This document shows positions 35,215 to 47,608 of a stretch of DNA of 64,000 nt, one piece after another (position 1 is the stretch's first letter; each line of letters starts with the position of its first letter). The notes under the pieces were generated by a model that worked only from the letters and a program-made list of their open reading frames with translations, was not told the origin of the DNA and searched no databases. Source of the DNA: Solea solea (taxonomy: Eukaryota > Chordata > Actinopteri > Pleuronectiformes > Soleidae); the NCBI RefSeq assembly GCF_958295425.1, contig NC_081146.1:21275458-21339457 (forward strand), read 5' to 3'. The translations under genes and the position numbers were made by a program.

Positions 35215-35437
35215 TCATTTATCTTTATTAATCCCCCTTAGGGGTAATTATTCTCTGCATTTGACGCATCCTAGAATTAGGAGCAGTGGGCTGCCACACT
35301 GAGTAGTGCCCGGGGAGCAATGGGGGTTGGGTACCTTGCTCAGAGGTACCCCAGCCTTTTCAACCTGGTGGGGACTTGAACCGGCAACCTTCCAGTTACA
35401 AGCCAAGTTCCCTTTCCACTTGGCCACAGGCTGCCCG
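35215..35437 (-). repeat. tRNA-headed SINE with both pol III boxes
   Basis: On the minus strand the sequence starts GGCAGCCTGTGGCCAAGTGG. TGGCCAAGTGG (35416-35426) fits the A box TRGYNNANNGG, and GGTTCAAGTCC (35372-35382) fits the B box. The body (GGCAGCCCACTGCTCCTAAT on that strand) is shared with the copy at 53810-53992, and the tail is AT-rich (AATAAAGATAAATGATTT). This is a retroposed tRNA-derived SINE. It is not a functional tRNA gene, because no acceptor-stem pairing is visible. Confidence 0.8.
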
Positions 35438-36257
35438 TACTCCAAACTGTGTGAGTGCATGGGACGCCAGACTGACATGGACCCAGACCAAAGAGCTGAG
35501 GTGGACGTGACTGTGGGCTTGTCCCCTTTCACGTCCATCTGCACCTGCCTGTAGTGTCCACCAACTGGACACTACAGTCACATGGTGTCCCTATCCCATT
35601 GCATGCCCAGCTTTATTGTTTATTCAATCTTTGAATCCATCTGCCATACTGCCTTGTGATGAATTAGCCTCTGGGGGAAATGGCAAGTATTTTGGGGGCA
35701 TTCCATGGACAGATGTCATCTGAGCCAAGAGTTTTTTCTTTCATCATGTCGTGTTTACGGCCCAGCGAGCCTTCCTCGTGGACTGTTTACCTGCAGGCAA
35801 CCAAAGCCTCTTCAGATGTGATTGGTAAAAGTAAATGGAAGCCCCACATCGTGTCACTTGCCTACAGATCCTGCATATTCTCTCTTATACAGAGATGATT
35901 GTCTAGTTGAGTGTAGGCCTGAAATTGTGGTTTCATTAACTCCTTATTGAAATGTTTTCTAATATTATAAATCGTAAATGAAAGGAAGAATTTATATACA
36001 TATAGTTTATGTGTAGTCGACATGTACAAAATGTCTGTGGATGGAAAACTGAATTCTTACAGTTTGTTAGTAAGAATCCAGATGAATGAGAAATAACTCA
36101 TTTACATGTCATTGTTGACAAAGTCTTTTTTTGTTTTTGTACCGTATTGTTTAGTTTTCATGCTTTAGTCCTTGTGCACCATCTGCCTCCTGGTGAAACC
36201 TCTCGCTGGGACTGTGTGAAGTCCTTCCCTGTTAGAGTCATTTCTTAGACTAAAGCT

Positions 36258-36562
36258 GTGTTTCCATCGTGGTACAGTTCGGTTTGGTACAGTACGGTAT
36301 CGGTCTGGTTTTGGGTTTTGACTGAGAACAGTACTTTTACTTGCGGGGTGTGCGCCGTGTCAGCGAGATACGTTGTGTGATGTTGTACAGGTGCGCCGAC
36401 AACAAACAACAAGATCGAACGCGACACAACAGACATTTTTCTGTTGTCTGGTCTAGCTCCATCCACACCGTACTGTACATTTACTCTGGTAACCCAAGGG
36501 AAAGGTACCGAAAAATTGAAAGGTTCGGGCAGAATATTTTGCTACCAACCGTGTAGAAACAC
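36258..36562. mobile_element. Non-autonomous DNA element with GTGTTTCC ends
   Basis: Starts GTGTTTCCATCGTGGTACAG and ends ACCGTGTAGAAACAC, inverted termini related to those of the 20460-20837 element. It also shares the GTTCGGTTTGG and TGACTGAGAACAGTACTTTTAC motifs (compare TACTGTTCTCAGTTG there). It is about 305 bp and has no coding capacity. Confidence 0.7.
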
Positions 36563-37538
36563 GCCGTAACTAAGCTGACTTTATGTTTGCAACAAATGGA
36601 CATTTAAGCGAGTACATGTTTCAGAGCTGCATCTCTCTGACCACGTGATGATGCAGTATGTTTATTTTGACATTTAGTCAGTGGGTATTTCTTCCAGACT
36701 CTTATCTTCGCTCTCTGTTGCACTCTTCTACGCCTCTTCATATCACAATCAGGCGAAAACCTCCTGCTACTGAACCTTCTCATTTGATGAGTACATGTTG
36801 TTGATGAGAACAACACACCCCCTCATATCACCCCCTGTATATACACACACACACAATGTGTGCAATCAAAATGATAGCCTCTCAGTGTGAGCGGCTGGAT
36901 AGTGTCTGTTCTACTTTATATCAGTGCATGGAAATTACAGAGCTTGGTCTTGATGAATGCGGGCTGCAAGTACTTTCTCCTGTGGGCGTTGAAACACAAG
37001 GAAATATTAAATACCTCCTCCCTCGTCTCATTTGTTCTTCCCTTTCCCCCTTTTCCTCCCACACAAAGAGGACAAGCAGCAGGGCAGGAAGTCTTGTTTG
37101 TCTTCTACTTTTTTTTTTCTAACCTATCTTAAATGCTTTAATTAAGTCTTCCGACCACTCGGGAAGAGACAAAGAGGTTATGCCATCAGCCTCATTAAGC
37201 CTTGCTGCATGTGCACTCTGCCCTACAATCAGCTGCCATGGGAGAGCAGCAGATACGTAACTAACCTGGCTCTGTGTCAATGCAGAGGTAAACACTAAAA
37301 GAGGGTTGGAATAAAAACCTGAAGAAGCTCGTGGAAACCCTGGAGGAGGTTTTTTAAAAAGTAGCACAAAGTCAGATTTAGTTGCCAACACTTTAAAGAA
37401 CATTTGTCGGTTTACATCTGTTTCTTTCAATCCTCAAAGATCATTAAACGGAAATTTGCATTTGTCAAGGCAGCCACAGTTCAGCACTCCAGAGAACAAC
37501 ATGGTGCTTTTGATCAAGATCAAGATCAAGATGATTAA

Positions 37539-37852
37539 TGCCGGGATCAGGCAGACGACGTGATATTTTTTGTCTTTCACGGCCGTCACCATGTCAGATT
37601 ATCAATCACAGTGGCACGGATTCTTGCTGTGGCTTGTTCGGGCGACTGGCAACGCGACAAGTATGACCCCGAAACAATCATCGTTCACGACACAGCACGA
37701 GTTCATAGGTCATTGAGGAGCTGAGGAAAGGAGAGGCAGAGTTACTGTTGCCAAAACTCAACGAAACGTTCTTCAGTGTCACTCTTCCACCTAACAGCAG
37801 CAGCAGCAGCAGCAGCGTCCCTCTTAATTTGTGTAGTCTGATCCCCGGCATA
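37539..37852 (+). mobile_element. Family C DNA element with TGCCGGGATCAG ends
   Basis: Starts TGCCGGGATCAGGCAGACGA and ends TAGTCTGATCCCCGGCAT, an imperfect inverted pair. The interior, ATTTTTTGTCTTTCACGG and CACCATGTCAGATTATCAAT, is shared with the copies at 45495 and 47609. A pure CAG run of seven units lies at 37795-37816. It is much shorter than the 47609 copy, so it is an internal deletion derivative. Confidence 0.7.
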
Positions 37853-38217
37853 GGTAACCATTAATGGCTCGTTCCTACATCATATCAACATTTACTTGTC
37901 AACAGAGAGAGTATTTCCATTTATATTCATAGTCATTGGGGGATGAACAGCCCCTTTCTGTTATTGCCGCCATAGACTTAAAAGATCTATGTATGGTGTT
38001 AGATGTTGTTCTGTAAACAGAAAAGAGGGCACTATTTTTAGGCTCTTCCGCCACTTCTTTCGTGAAAAAAAAAAAAAAACATTCTTCAGCCAGATGTGAG
38101 AGTGCTTACGGCACTGAATGTGGCTGCTCTGCTCCAGTTTTCTTCCACGCTGACAGAAATCATAGTAAGGTCAATGATGATGTTTGCTGAGACTGTGCTC
38201 TTGTGTTGTGCTCCCAG

Positions 38218-38338
38218 GTCTTGCCAGGGCCAAGTCAGTCCCCAGCCATACCTACTCCAATGAGGTGGTGACCCTGTGGTACCGACCCCCTGACGTCCTC
38301 CTGGGATCCACGGACTACTCCACCTGTTTGGACATGTG
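38218..38338 (+). CDS. cdk14: cdk14 exon: activation segment to alpha-F
   Basis: Acceptor GTGCTCCCAG ends at 38217, donor GTGAGT starts at 38339; the exon is 121 nt. GT at the start completes the Gly of DFG, and TG at the end begins a Trp codon. It encodes [32 protein letters not shown] and DYSTCLDM, fragment residues 235-274. S248 stands where CDK2 has its activating Thr160, as expected for PFTAIRE kinases. WYRPPD takes the place of the APE motif. The intron before it (10.7 kb) separates DF from G of the DFG motif. Confidence 0.98.
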
Positions 38339-38484
38339 GTGAGTTTTTCTAACCTCTGACTCAGACATCCCCTCATGTCTTCATATTTTGTTCGGCACGG
38401 ACGTTGCTCAAAATAGGGTTGCAGCCGCGTTAATACCATAAGCTATCATAAGCTTCGGCATTAAGATAAAACAATGTGGTTAAT

Positions 38485-39003
38485 CCATAGACTTTATATA
38501 AAAAACATTGACAACCTTCAGGTTTGATAAGTGAATCCTGAGAAGTAGGACGGCGATTCCACTGGATGTGAAAAGAAATCCATTTAAACTGAAGTCTATG
38601 GGAAAATGAGCTTCGGCTTCTCACTTGATTTATAATAACAGTAAACATTTTCATGAGAAGTGAAAAGCTAATTTCTTCTTCGAGAGTGTTTTTATTGAAG
38701 CATGATGATGATATTTTTGCGTCTTTTTGAGGTCACAGCCACAGTTAAAAACTGAGGAACTCTTTTTTCTTCCAGTGTGTAAGAACATAAGACATAAAGG
38801 ATATAAATGTCTCGTTTTCTAGTTTCTTTAATAGCATAATATGTCAGTTCTGTAAATGATGATCCCATTTAGAGGAAAATAAACGGATCAAGCACAGCCC
38901 ACAGGAGTGGACACACACTGACATGGCGCCGGTCACATTGCAAATTCACAATGAGCTTGTTTTGCAACTGGAAAACCACTTCAATTTTAATATACAGTCT
39001 AAG
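38485..39003. mobile_element. Possible DNA element with CCATAGACTTTATAT ends
   Basis: CCATAGACTTTATATAAAAA at the left pairs imperfectly with TTTTAATATACAGTCTAAGG at the right, giving a 519-bp block. Inside, AAACTGAAGTCTATGGGAAA repeats the CTATGG end motif. Such CCATAGACTTTATATAAA ends are common in fish repeats to my knowledge. Class unknown. Confidence 0.45.
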
Positions 39004-41308
39004 GGATAATCAAGGCTAATAATTTGATTAATTAGTTGCTTTATACTTATACCATCCAAAGAAGTTTGGATTTGTCTGTGTCACAGACTGAATTGCATAA
39101 AAATAATACTCTTTAGGTGAATTTAATTGATGAATCTCTGATAAGAAAGCTGGTGGATTCCTTTGTTTTTACTAGCTCTGCATTCTCTTTTGTAAACTAA
39201 CACAAAAGCAACATCTGACGAGACAAACAGACAGACACAGTGTTTTGATGTGTGACTCCCTCAGTCCTTTGTTGTTTGTGTGCAGCAGAGGTTTTCCCAG
39301 TCGTGTCACACATGTGCGCTCTCAGCCATTTCTGCTGTCTCCAGGAGGCTTCATTAACGGCCTGCGAGCAAACAGGCCTGTGTTTACTGATGCTCATTTA
39401 CTCATTTACTGTGCTAAAAGTTAACACATGCAGCTGGCCCACCCCGGTCTGTCACTGCACCTCAGACGCTGTATAATTACAATGACAGCTGCGATAAAAG
39501 TGCAAGAAAGCAAACCGAACACCAGCACGTCGGACCAAAATAAACGCGAGTGTGATTGCACCCACACGCGTGCATATTGGCCTCGCTAATACAAAAACAT
39601 ACTATGAAGACAGATGTCATGTTTATTCAGTTGCATATGAGTCCAGGAGGTGAAGGGCTTTCTCTGGAAGTAAAACCAGAGCTCAGCTCATTACCTGCTG
39701 TGTTTATTGCTGCATTCAAGTGGAACTGTGAACTCGTAATTACATCAAGGGAAGTCGTATACAGAGCATCCTGAACTTGAAGCTTTCAGAAGCCTTGAAG
39801 TCAAAAGGTTGTGATGAAAGTGTCTCAGGAACATGGTAAAAAAAATCCCATTTGAATTCAATATATTTATCTTGATGGTCCTGCACTTCTGACGGTGCCA
39901 AAACCCCAGGGCTGGCCCAAGTCCTAAGCATAATGAGGTGGTAGCAGGGGGGGGGGGCCCAAATCAAAGAGTGTTATAATTGACTATCATTTATACCAAT
40001 GTAACACTTTAAAATGCATTTAAATAAAACTGAATCTCTCAAAGGAGATCCATGGAATAAAATAAAATGAAAAATAACTGCAGCCACTGCTCTCAATTTA
40101 GACAAAATTCCACCAATGCTTTCCATTTATTAATTAAAGATGTGTTTACACCAAACCAGTTTACACTAACCTTGAAGGGCAGTCAAATCACAAACGTGGC
40201 CTACTATTCATTTATTTGCACTTTCGTATTCAAAGTGCAGCGCTTAAGTGTGGCGATACCTGAACTTGGACTAAACAAGTAAACCAGTTTAATGACTTTT
40301 TAAAACCTAGCACAGATGTGCAAATGAGCACTAAATGAGCAATCTTCAGCGGCAAAATAAAACCAAACAACTTAAGGTCTAAAGTGAGATATCCAAATAT
40401 AGCTGAAGATATCCAGATTTATTTAATATGTAAACATTTAAAAATCCACCAGAATGGCTACTGAAACAGTGGCCCAGATAACAGCACGTAGAGAGAGTGA
40501 GATGTCACTCTCTGCTCAGCACGGCATTATTCTAGTACATTTACATAGTAAATGTTTGTTTCTTAACATTTTGGGAAAGTGAATGTTGCACACTAGAGTA
40601 GATTTGTGTACTGGACATTAGCCAGATGACAAATGTAATGCTATTATTAGACAGCTTGGTTAAATACTTGATTGTGATTGGTCAGTTCCAACACTTCTCA
40701 GTATTGCATCTTCTGCACTTCTGCTACGTACAACAGACCGTTACTATAGAGATGCTGTTCTGCTCACACAGAGAACCATGTATCCATTGTTGAAAGAAGT
40801 CCAGTTCGGTTACTGGATCAGAAAAACCTTAAAATAAAGTGGACCATATTCGATTACATGACTTTTGATAAATAAGGAGAGAATAAAATGTTGGATTTGT
40901 GCTCAATCCCCTACATTTCCCCAGTTAAGACACAAAAGAGGACAAGAAGATGGTGCAGACGAGGTGAAGTGCTTTCACAATTGGTTAGACGTCTTCGGTT
41001 TTATAGGGCTATTTATTTGTAATGGAGCTACGCACCAACAGGCACATGCTGAAGAGGCAAACACAAAAAAAGTCCAACAGTAAAAGATATATATATGTAT
41101 GTTCTCTCACACACACACACACATTTAAGCTCACAGAGTGGTTGTATACGGTCCAATAGAAAAACCGAGGTTACAGCTGTGTCATGGAGATGGATGGAGC
41201 ATTTTCATTCACAGCAGGCTTCAGTGATGCCGGAATGAGAAGGGTGTATTTGAATTTGAGGAATGTGTCGACTTGTGACCTCTCTGTCCCTTCCCCTCTT
41301 GTGGATTC

Positions 41309-41345
41309 TCTCTCTCTCTCTCTCTCTCCCTCTCTCTCTCCCTCC
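41309..41345 (+). repeat. (CT)n microsatellite
   Basis: TCTCTCTCTCTCTCTCTCTC followed by CCTCTCTCTCTCCCTCC. The tract extends the pyrimidine-rich strand bias to about 41390. Confidence 0.9.
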
Positions 41346-41478
41346 CTCTCTGTCTCGCTATCCATCTCTCTTTATTTCCATCTCTCTCATCACTTTTCTG
41401 GTTTCGACTCAGAGAGCGTGTGCACATAGCAAAGAACTGTCTCTCAGGAAACGATGGTACTTTTACAAATGGGAGTTG

Positions 41479-41479
<1 letters not shown>

Positions 41480-41505
<26 letters not shown>
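41480..41505 (+). repeat. (CA)n microsatellite
   Basis: About 26 bases of pure AC/CA. Confidence 0.9.
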
Positions 41506-41509
<4 letters not shown>

Positions 41510-41654
41510 TTTCTCATCCCCTTGTAGAATTAAAACATACATTTACTGAGGCTTGCAAAGGGGATTAAACTACTGCATATAATTTGTCTTTGTTTCATTT
41601 GGAAGCCAAACTTGTCTTCAACCACTTTACCAGGTGAAAAACTTACTTTACCAA

Positions 41655-41697
41655 GAAAAAAAAGTAAGTTAAAGTAAGTAAGTTAAAGTAAGTTAAG
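41655..41697 (+). repeat. AAGT-based tandem
   Basis: AAAGTAAGTTAAAGTAAGTA and AGTTAAAGTAAGTTAAG: a short tandem of AAGTAAGTTA-type units. Confidence 0.8.
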
Positions 41698-41775
41698 AAA
41701 AAAATAGATTAAAGATCATAGCAATAGGCCATAAGGCAGTAGTGATTAGGGGTGCTTTTAATTAATTGGTTAAAT

Positions 41776-41912
41776 CCATGGTCTACAAACTGTGGTATGT
41801 GTACCAGCAGTGGTACTCAAGCTTCCTCTGGTGGTACGAATAGTCCGTAGCTGACTTTGCTTGGTCTTTTTACACCACCCTATTTTTACATAACATTTTG
41901 AGAACCGCTGGA
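41776..41912 (-). mobile_element. Family B element, short copy
   Basis: CCATGGTCTACAAACTGTGG, CCTCTGGTGGTACG, GTCCGTAGCTGACTTTGC and TTTTGAGAACCGCTGG are both ends of family B in reverse orientation with most of the middle missing. It is therefore a compact deletion derivative. Confidence 0.65.
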
Positions 41913-42357
41913 TTAAATGAAGCACTGCAGCTACTGTACCTCCATCAACACTAAAGTTGTGATTGCTATCTTCGTCTGCACCACATTTTATGACGTTTGG
42001 TCCGTTATTTCTTATGAAAGTCGCAAAAATTGTAATTAAAAAAATTCACTGCAGTCTTGCAGCATTACCGAGGGTGAACATTTTAATTGGCTACAAAATA
42101 TAATCGGTTCTTCCTCACTCTCCCACCAAGTTTGAAGAAAAACAACGCCGTAAATCCTGCTAACTAATAAACAACATTAAAAAACGTCAGAGGTAACAGT
42201 CATTTCCCTTGCAGTTGTTTTCTGCAGAAATCTCAATCCTGTCAGTGGGTTAAAACAACCCACAGTATTAGGTAACTTAAGCTGCTTTATAGTAGTTGTG
42301 CCAGTATTAAGCATGGGGACGCTTATTTTACTGTATGTGTCCCTCTCTCTCTTTAAG

Positions 42358-42451
42358 GGGAGTGGGCTGCATTTTCATTGAGATGATCCAAGGAGTGGCT
42401 GCCTTTCCGGGGATGAAGGACATCCAGGACCAGCTGGAGAGGATATTCTTG
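42358..42451 (+). CDS. cdk14: cdk14 exon: C-lobe, GVGCIFIEM segment
   Basis: Acceptor CTCTCTTTAAG ends at 42357, donor GTGAGT starts at 42452; the exon is 94 nt. The first G completes Trp (TG|G). It encodes GVGCIFIEMIQGVAAFPGMK then DIQDQLERIFL, fragment residues 276-306. The exon ends in phase 0. I in IFIEM replaces V of the human protein; the rest looks the same. The pyrimidine-rich acceptor ends in AAG rather than CAG, which is still a valid 3' splice site. Confidence 0.97.
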
Positions 42452-43944
42452 GTGAGTCACTGATGCCGCAGCGTAACCGTGTGTGTGTGTGATGTGTTTG
42501 TATGAGTGTGTGTGGAAAACCTTTAACTCTGCAACAGTAGTGCAGGACTCAGGATTTGATTCAGGTTAAAGTACAATGCCAACATTTCACAATGGACAAT
42601 AAAATAATACTTTTTTTTTTAATGCTAACTAACTTAGAATAATGTCAAAAATATTTTAAGGATAAAACATGTCCTCGTTGTGTCAGTTAGTTAAACAGGA
42701 ATGGACAGGGTTGTAATTGGGACACTGTTCCAGCAGATGCTGAGAAGTGGTCACAGCTGGACACACAGCTGTCCTCTGTGTGAGACTCTCATGATTGTGT
42801 GTTGATGTTACGAAAAAATCTGTTGATAAAAATGTGGTTTAAGCCTGGACGTATTGATATGACAAAGCAAAACTGTTATGTTGTGATGGAAAGTTGATTT
42901 GATTGATACATTTATTTGGATAAATCCAAACTAAAAGTCACAAAATAACACAACTGAATTCATGGCTGGAGGTAACAGTAAACCTAATTTCTGCTGTGGG
43001 AGTGCGAGTCAGCATGGACCAAAATCTGGTGGAGGAACGTTTTTAGGAGCATTAAGTGAAACACATACCTGGCACTTGACAGTTTAACAATGCAGCACAG
43101 TTGCCAATAAATGACTGCATTAAAAGAAAAGGGAGATTTCAAGAATCCTTTAGTGACATGATCTGTCATCCATCTACATAATTCCATCCCCAATCTCTTA
43201 ATTGGAGCAGAATATTACAGAGCAGTCATAATGGATTTATATTCACAGGCTGGAAGGGTCTGAATAATTAATTTAGAAAATTACCGAGATAAAACTGTGA
43301 GAGAGGTTTGACCACGGGAAAAAACAGTATGGAGACAAAGCATGTTCACTGCTGTTTGGCCTCTGGGTTGAATGCTAGAGATACAGAGTGTGGAATAAGA
43401 ATGAAGGGATGAGGAGAGGTGAAGGATGCCCTGCAGGCAGGGAATCACTCACAATGAATGGAAAACTAGCACAAGAGGAGCAAGATGAAGAAAAAACACC
43501 TCTCATTGATTGGCTCTTATGCCAGAAGGGGGAAAGAGGGACTTCCTGCACACATCCACAAGAGCCTCCAGCACTCAGTGTTCGCAGCTCCTCTCTCAGA
43601 CGCAGACACACCATTATAGTATGAGGAAGGAGAGGAGCTCAGCAGTGGGGATGGCTGCTGGCCAGACTGACAATGAGGCTCAGCTGCACATTGGTTCCCT
43701 ACAAAGGCATCACATTTCAAACATGAATGTGCTTTGTCGGCATGACTAGGATGCAAAAATGTCCAATCCAAGGACAGTAATTCATGTTTTAATAACAATG
43801 CAACATCACAGTTTCTGCTGTTAAAAATACTGACACTGAGATCTGGACTTGAAACCCCATGAACAATGATGATTTCTTGGTGTCTTTGTGAGGGAGCCTG
43901 CTGATGTTTGTTGATTGTACTGAAAGATACAATATAGCGTACAA

Positions 43945-44290
43945 CTATGGTTCTCAAACTGTGGTAGAGCTTCCTCTGGTGGTACTTGGAGGAAAAGCAG
44001 AAGTACTGTTCTATACCAGGAAATGTGGAGCTGAGGAATTTTGACCAGAGAGTGTGTGAAATTAAACAAACAAATAAATTCAATAATAATAAATAGAGTC
44101 ACCTTATCTCTTGCTCCCTCTTAATCTAATTTCACTAGACTAGTGTCTGAAGTATATGTGAGGAAGAGGAGGATGAGAGAGCATACTGTCTTATCCACCT
44201 CCCGTATTTTAATGTTGCTGATAATGGTGTTACCTTGAGAGCTCAATATTTTCTCAAGTGGTACTTGGTATAAAAACTTTAAGAACCATT
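43945..44290 (-). mobile_element. Family B hAT-like element, near full length
   Basis: CTATGGTTCTCAAACTGTGG at the left. Then CTTCCTCTGGTGGTACTTGG, TTCTATACCAGGAAATGTGG, and the right end CTCAATATTTTCTCAAGTGG followed by AAAACTTTAAGAACCATT. The order is the reverse of the 23115 copy. The longest minus-strand open frame nearby (43517-44083) partly overlaps this repeat, which argues against it being a gene. Confidence 0.7.
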
Positions 44291-45494
44291 ATTGTCAATA
44301 AGGCTACTGACAGACTAAAAGTTAAATGGACTTGGGAATAAAATATTTCTGTACTCTGTATATGGAAGTTGTCGTAAATGGTCATCAAAGGCCTGACAAG
44401 CTAGCGCTGGCTAATGTGACATGACAAATCTAATTATAATGGAGCAGTCATCTTGAATTGTAAACTATGGTTGAGGAGTTTAAATTCGTTGAGAATTTGG
44501 AATTTCAATTTCAGTGAGCACTCATAACTGAAATTCAATTTATTTCTATTCATAACTGGGAAATTGCAAGCTCTGACCTCAACTGGAATGCACAAAAGTG
44601 TTTATAATGTCACACAATACAGACAATATTCAAGCAAATACCTAATATAAAACACCAAACTGACTCTTTGCCATTTTTCATCCAACTCGCAGCCTGTGTT
44701 TTGTTTATTCAGCTGTCGGCTACAAGTAAAAGACAGATGAATATGGAAATGCGGAAAGATGCATCTCAGTAAGTGTGTGCCATCGCGAAACAAGCTTACT
44801 TGTCAGAATTGGCTGGATGTTGACATTTCCATCCGCGCCTCTGCTGTGTGTCTGTCAGACAGGTCAGAGTTTGGATGCACAGCCTTAGAGATTCACGTGA
44901 AGGGCATCATCAATGAATAATGCAGAGTCAGAGGCATCTCAAAGGCCACTTTGTTTGAAGAGAGGAAGAGAAAGGTCAGCCTCCATCACTGTTTGAAAGG
45001 CACCTTTCCGGGGGTTGGATCAGTACATTGAATGGGGTGGCTGGTAGTTTTTCGCTTTTTAGCCTCAGTGGAATGAAACATTTGCATTCATGCAGAATAA
45101 CAATTGGTCTTCCAGGTGCTTTTTGTGGTGTAGGAGTCAGTTTGTTTAATTTGGGGTAAATAGTGTTGATTGCATGCTCTCCCGCAGTGACTATCAGAAT
45201 ACCCGCAGGCTACACTGTGAATGACAGATTACTGTTTTGAAAGTTGAAGCTGGTGTATTACAGTAAGTTTGTCTTGTCTATCTATCTAAACAGGGACATG
45301 TTTATGAATATTCAATAAAGATTATAGCCATAGGTTCAGAAATTCAACAGAAATGATAAGACTATATGGATTTTCAGACTGGTGTATTTATCACCGAAAT
45401 CTAAGATTGTTGTTTCTTTGTCAATGCCACTTCAAATAAAGGATTCAGGTCAAGAGAGGTTAATTACATACCTTGTTGGTGAGACACCCTAATC

Positions 45495-45930
45495 TCTGGA
45501 TCAGACGGCACGATATTTTTGTCTTTCACAATAGTCACCATGTCAGATTATCAATCCCAGTGTTTTGTACAGGGGACTGTATGACCCCAACCAATCATTG
45601 TTCGCGACACTGCTTGAGTTCATAGGTCATCGGAGAGGTGGGGCAAGGAGTTGTCTAACTAACCGGGTTGCCAAAGTGCCTCCACAACTTCTCGCTAACA
45701 TTTTTGTTTTTTAACTTTGTCGGGGTAGTCCCTTGAGGAGACTTCAAAGAGGCAGAGGTTGTCCTCATGTCTGTATGTGACGCTGCATTAGAGCACTCTG
45801 TTATACTATCGGTCAACATCGACTAGCTCGTCAGGTGTCGCAGAGCCTCCCAGATGTTTTTGAATTACGTTTACACTACACGTCCGTTCATCGTTCCCAA
45901 AATGTATAATCGGGTCGGACGTGAAAATAA
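45495..45930 (+). mobile_element. Family C element, ends decayed
   Basis: CTGGATCAGACGGCACGATA begins the copy, followed by TTTTTGTCTTTCACAATAGT and CACCATGTCAGATTATCAAT. Further shared blocks are GTCCCTTGAGGAGACTTCAAAG, GAGCACTCTGTTATACTATC and ATAATCGGGT. It lacks the CAG-run region and the right terminus. Confidence 0.65.
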
Positions 45931-46278
45931 GCCTTTAAACAGACACTGGATATTGTGAATACACACAGACATGAGTCGTTTTGTGCTGTACTAGTTCCAT
46001 TTACTTTAAAAAGAGTGTGGGGAAGACGCTCTGTCCAGTGAGCTGTATTCTGGCTGCGTGCATGCTTCCCTGTTGCTTGTTGCACCTGTCTCTCCCTCCG
46101 GTGTTAGCAATTTGATGCTCACTATAGGCTTTGTGTGACTTGTAGCTTGAAAAGTCAGCTGGCATTAAATCGATCTTGTTTACCTTAGGTTAATTCTCGG
46201 GGCCGGCTCTCGTGCTGCTGCAGAAAGATTTGCAGCAGTTGTCATGGATGTCAGCTGCTGTGGTGAAGGGAGTGTAGG

Positions 46279-46292
46279 ATGGGGGGGGGGGG
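46279..46292 (+). repeat. Poly-G tract
   Basis: ATGGGGGGGGGGGG: a run of about 13 G, which could form a G-rich structure; a second run lies at 59432-59442. Confidence 0.8.
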
Positions 46293-47608
46293 CAACGACG
46301 ACTTACTGGAGGGATTTCAGCGGGACATCTGGAGAAACCACCTCCTGACACTGGATGAACGAAAGAAAAATGAGAAAGACAATGATTTTAGTGCGGTTGA
46401 GGTTAACCTGTGTGTAAATGTGCGTGTATTTGGTCTTGGATGTCCTCAGAACATCAATGAGCTTTTTGGGGTCTGGTTTTAAGGTTAGAATATTAGTTTG
46501 GGCCTTAAGTCTATGAATGACCTCTATTGAGAGATTGTGCATGTGAATTAAACATTGGAATAAACCATTCATAATTTAGCTACTTCATAGTAAAAAACCG
46601 TCCACTCATTTTAATAATATAGGTTCCACAGTGAAGTATATCCTGTCAGGAGGAACATTGCCCTTCTTGAATACTAATTACAGCTACTTTGTATCTTTCA
46701 GTGCAGTCATTAGTATTCTGATAATTAACATCCTGTCCTGTAAGACTACACCAGGAGGGTTCTTACTCACTTGTGAATTGTGTATGCTCTTTCTACAGTT
46801 TCCGTTTTGTTGGGTAGCTACAGTATACAGAAAGGACATGGCAAGTTTTTTTTTTTTTTTCAAATTCTGTTTTGTTGTAATTCATATCCTGATGGATGAG
46901 TCCTGCTTAAAGAGAAGAAAAATCCAGCAGCAATGACCTTTTCCTCCCAAACCGCTCCGTCTCGACAACGGGCCCATTAACAATTAAACGTCAGTCTCCT
47001 CTGACAAAGAAGGGAATGAATAAATAAATCCTCACATGGTATTTGTACTTTGTGCTAGCGTTAAACCATATTTTTCTTTATAGGCTCCAATTTCCCTGTG
47101 ATACCACACATTTACAGTGTTATTATCCTTGACAGCTTTAGGGCAGTGCCATTTCCTGAGCTTATCACCTCCTACAGCACTGCAGGGAGAGCGGGCTGTC
47201 AACATACACTTAAATATCTCCAAAGTGTCCGTATTAAAATGTGTGCTGGACGTCTTGAGAGTATTGGAATAGTTGTGTTTATCCACACAGATTGGTGTTA
47301 ACATGTCTTTGTGTCCGCATGCTTTGGTGGCTTCTAATACAAACCTTTTGAGAATGTCTGTGTGGATTAAAGTTGTGGTGTTTGAGCTCCACGCTCACTG
47401 GTGCTGGTTAACTAGCTGTCAGCACACAGAGGATTATGTCCACTGGAGAAACCTCTATGAATATGGACAGATCTACTTGCAGGAAATGAGGCGAGTGTGT
47501 ATCTTGTGTCTCTTGTGTGTTTCTACATCTATCTCTCCAAGTATGACTTAATCAACATGAGTAAATGTGAACGTAATAATCAGATTATGATAATGTATTT
47601 CTGCAGTT

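Larger units (their letters stand above)
38339..42357 (+). other. cdk14: cdk14 intron (4.0 kb)
   Basis: GTGAGT…TTAAG intron. It has a possible inverted-end element (38485-39003), CT and CA microsatellites near 41.3-41.5 kb, an AAGT tandem and a family B fragment. The rest shows no gene. Confidence 0.85.

Noticed and set aside
35372..35426. Possible functional tRNA gene on the minus strand
   Set aside because: A and B boxes are good, but no acceptor-stem pairing or proper terminator follows, and a second copy with the same body shows it is a SINE.
43517..44083. 188-codon minus-strand frame
   Set aside because: It runs into the family B element at 43945-44290 and has no recognisable domain or consistent splice sites.
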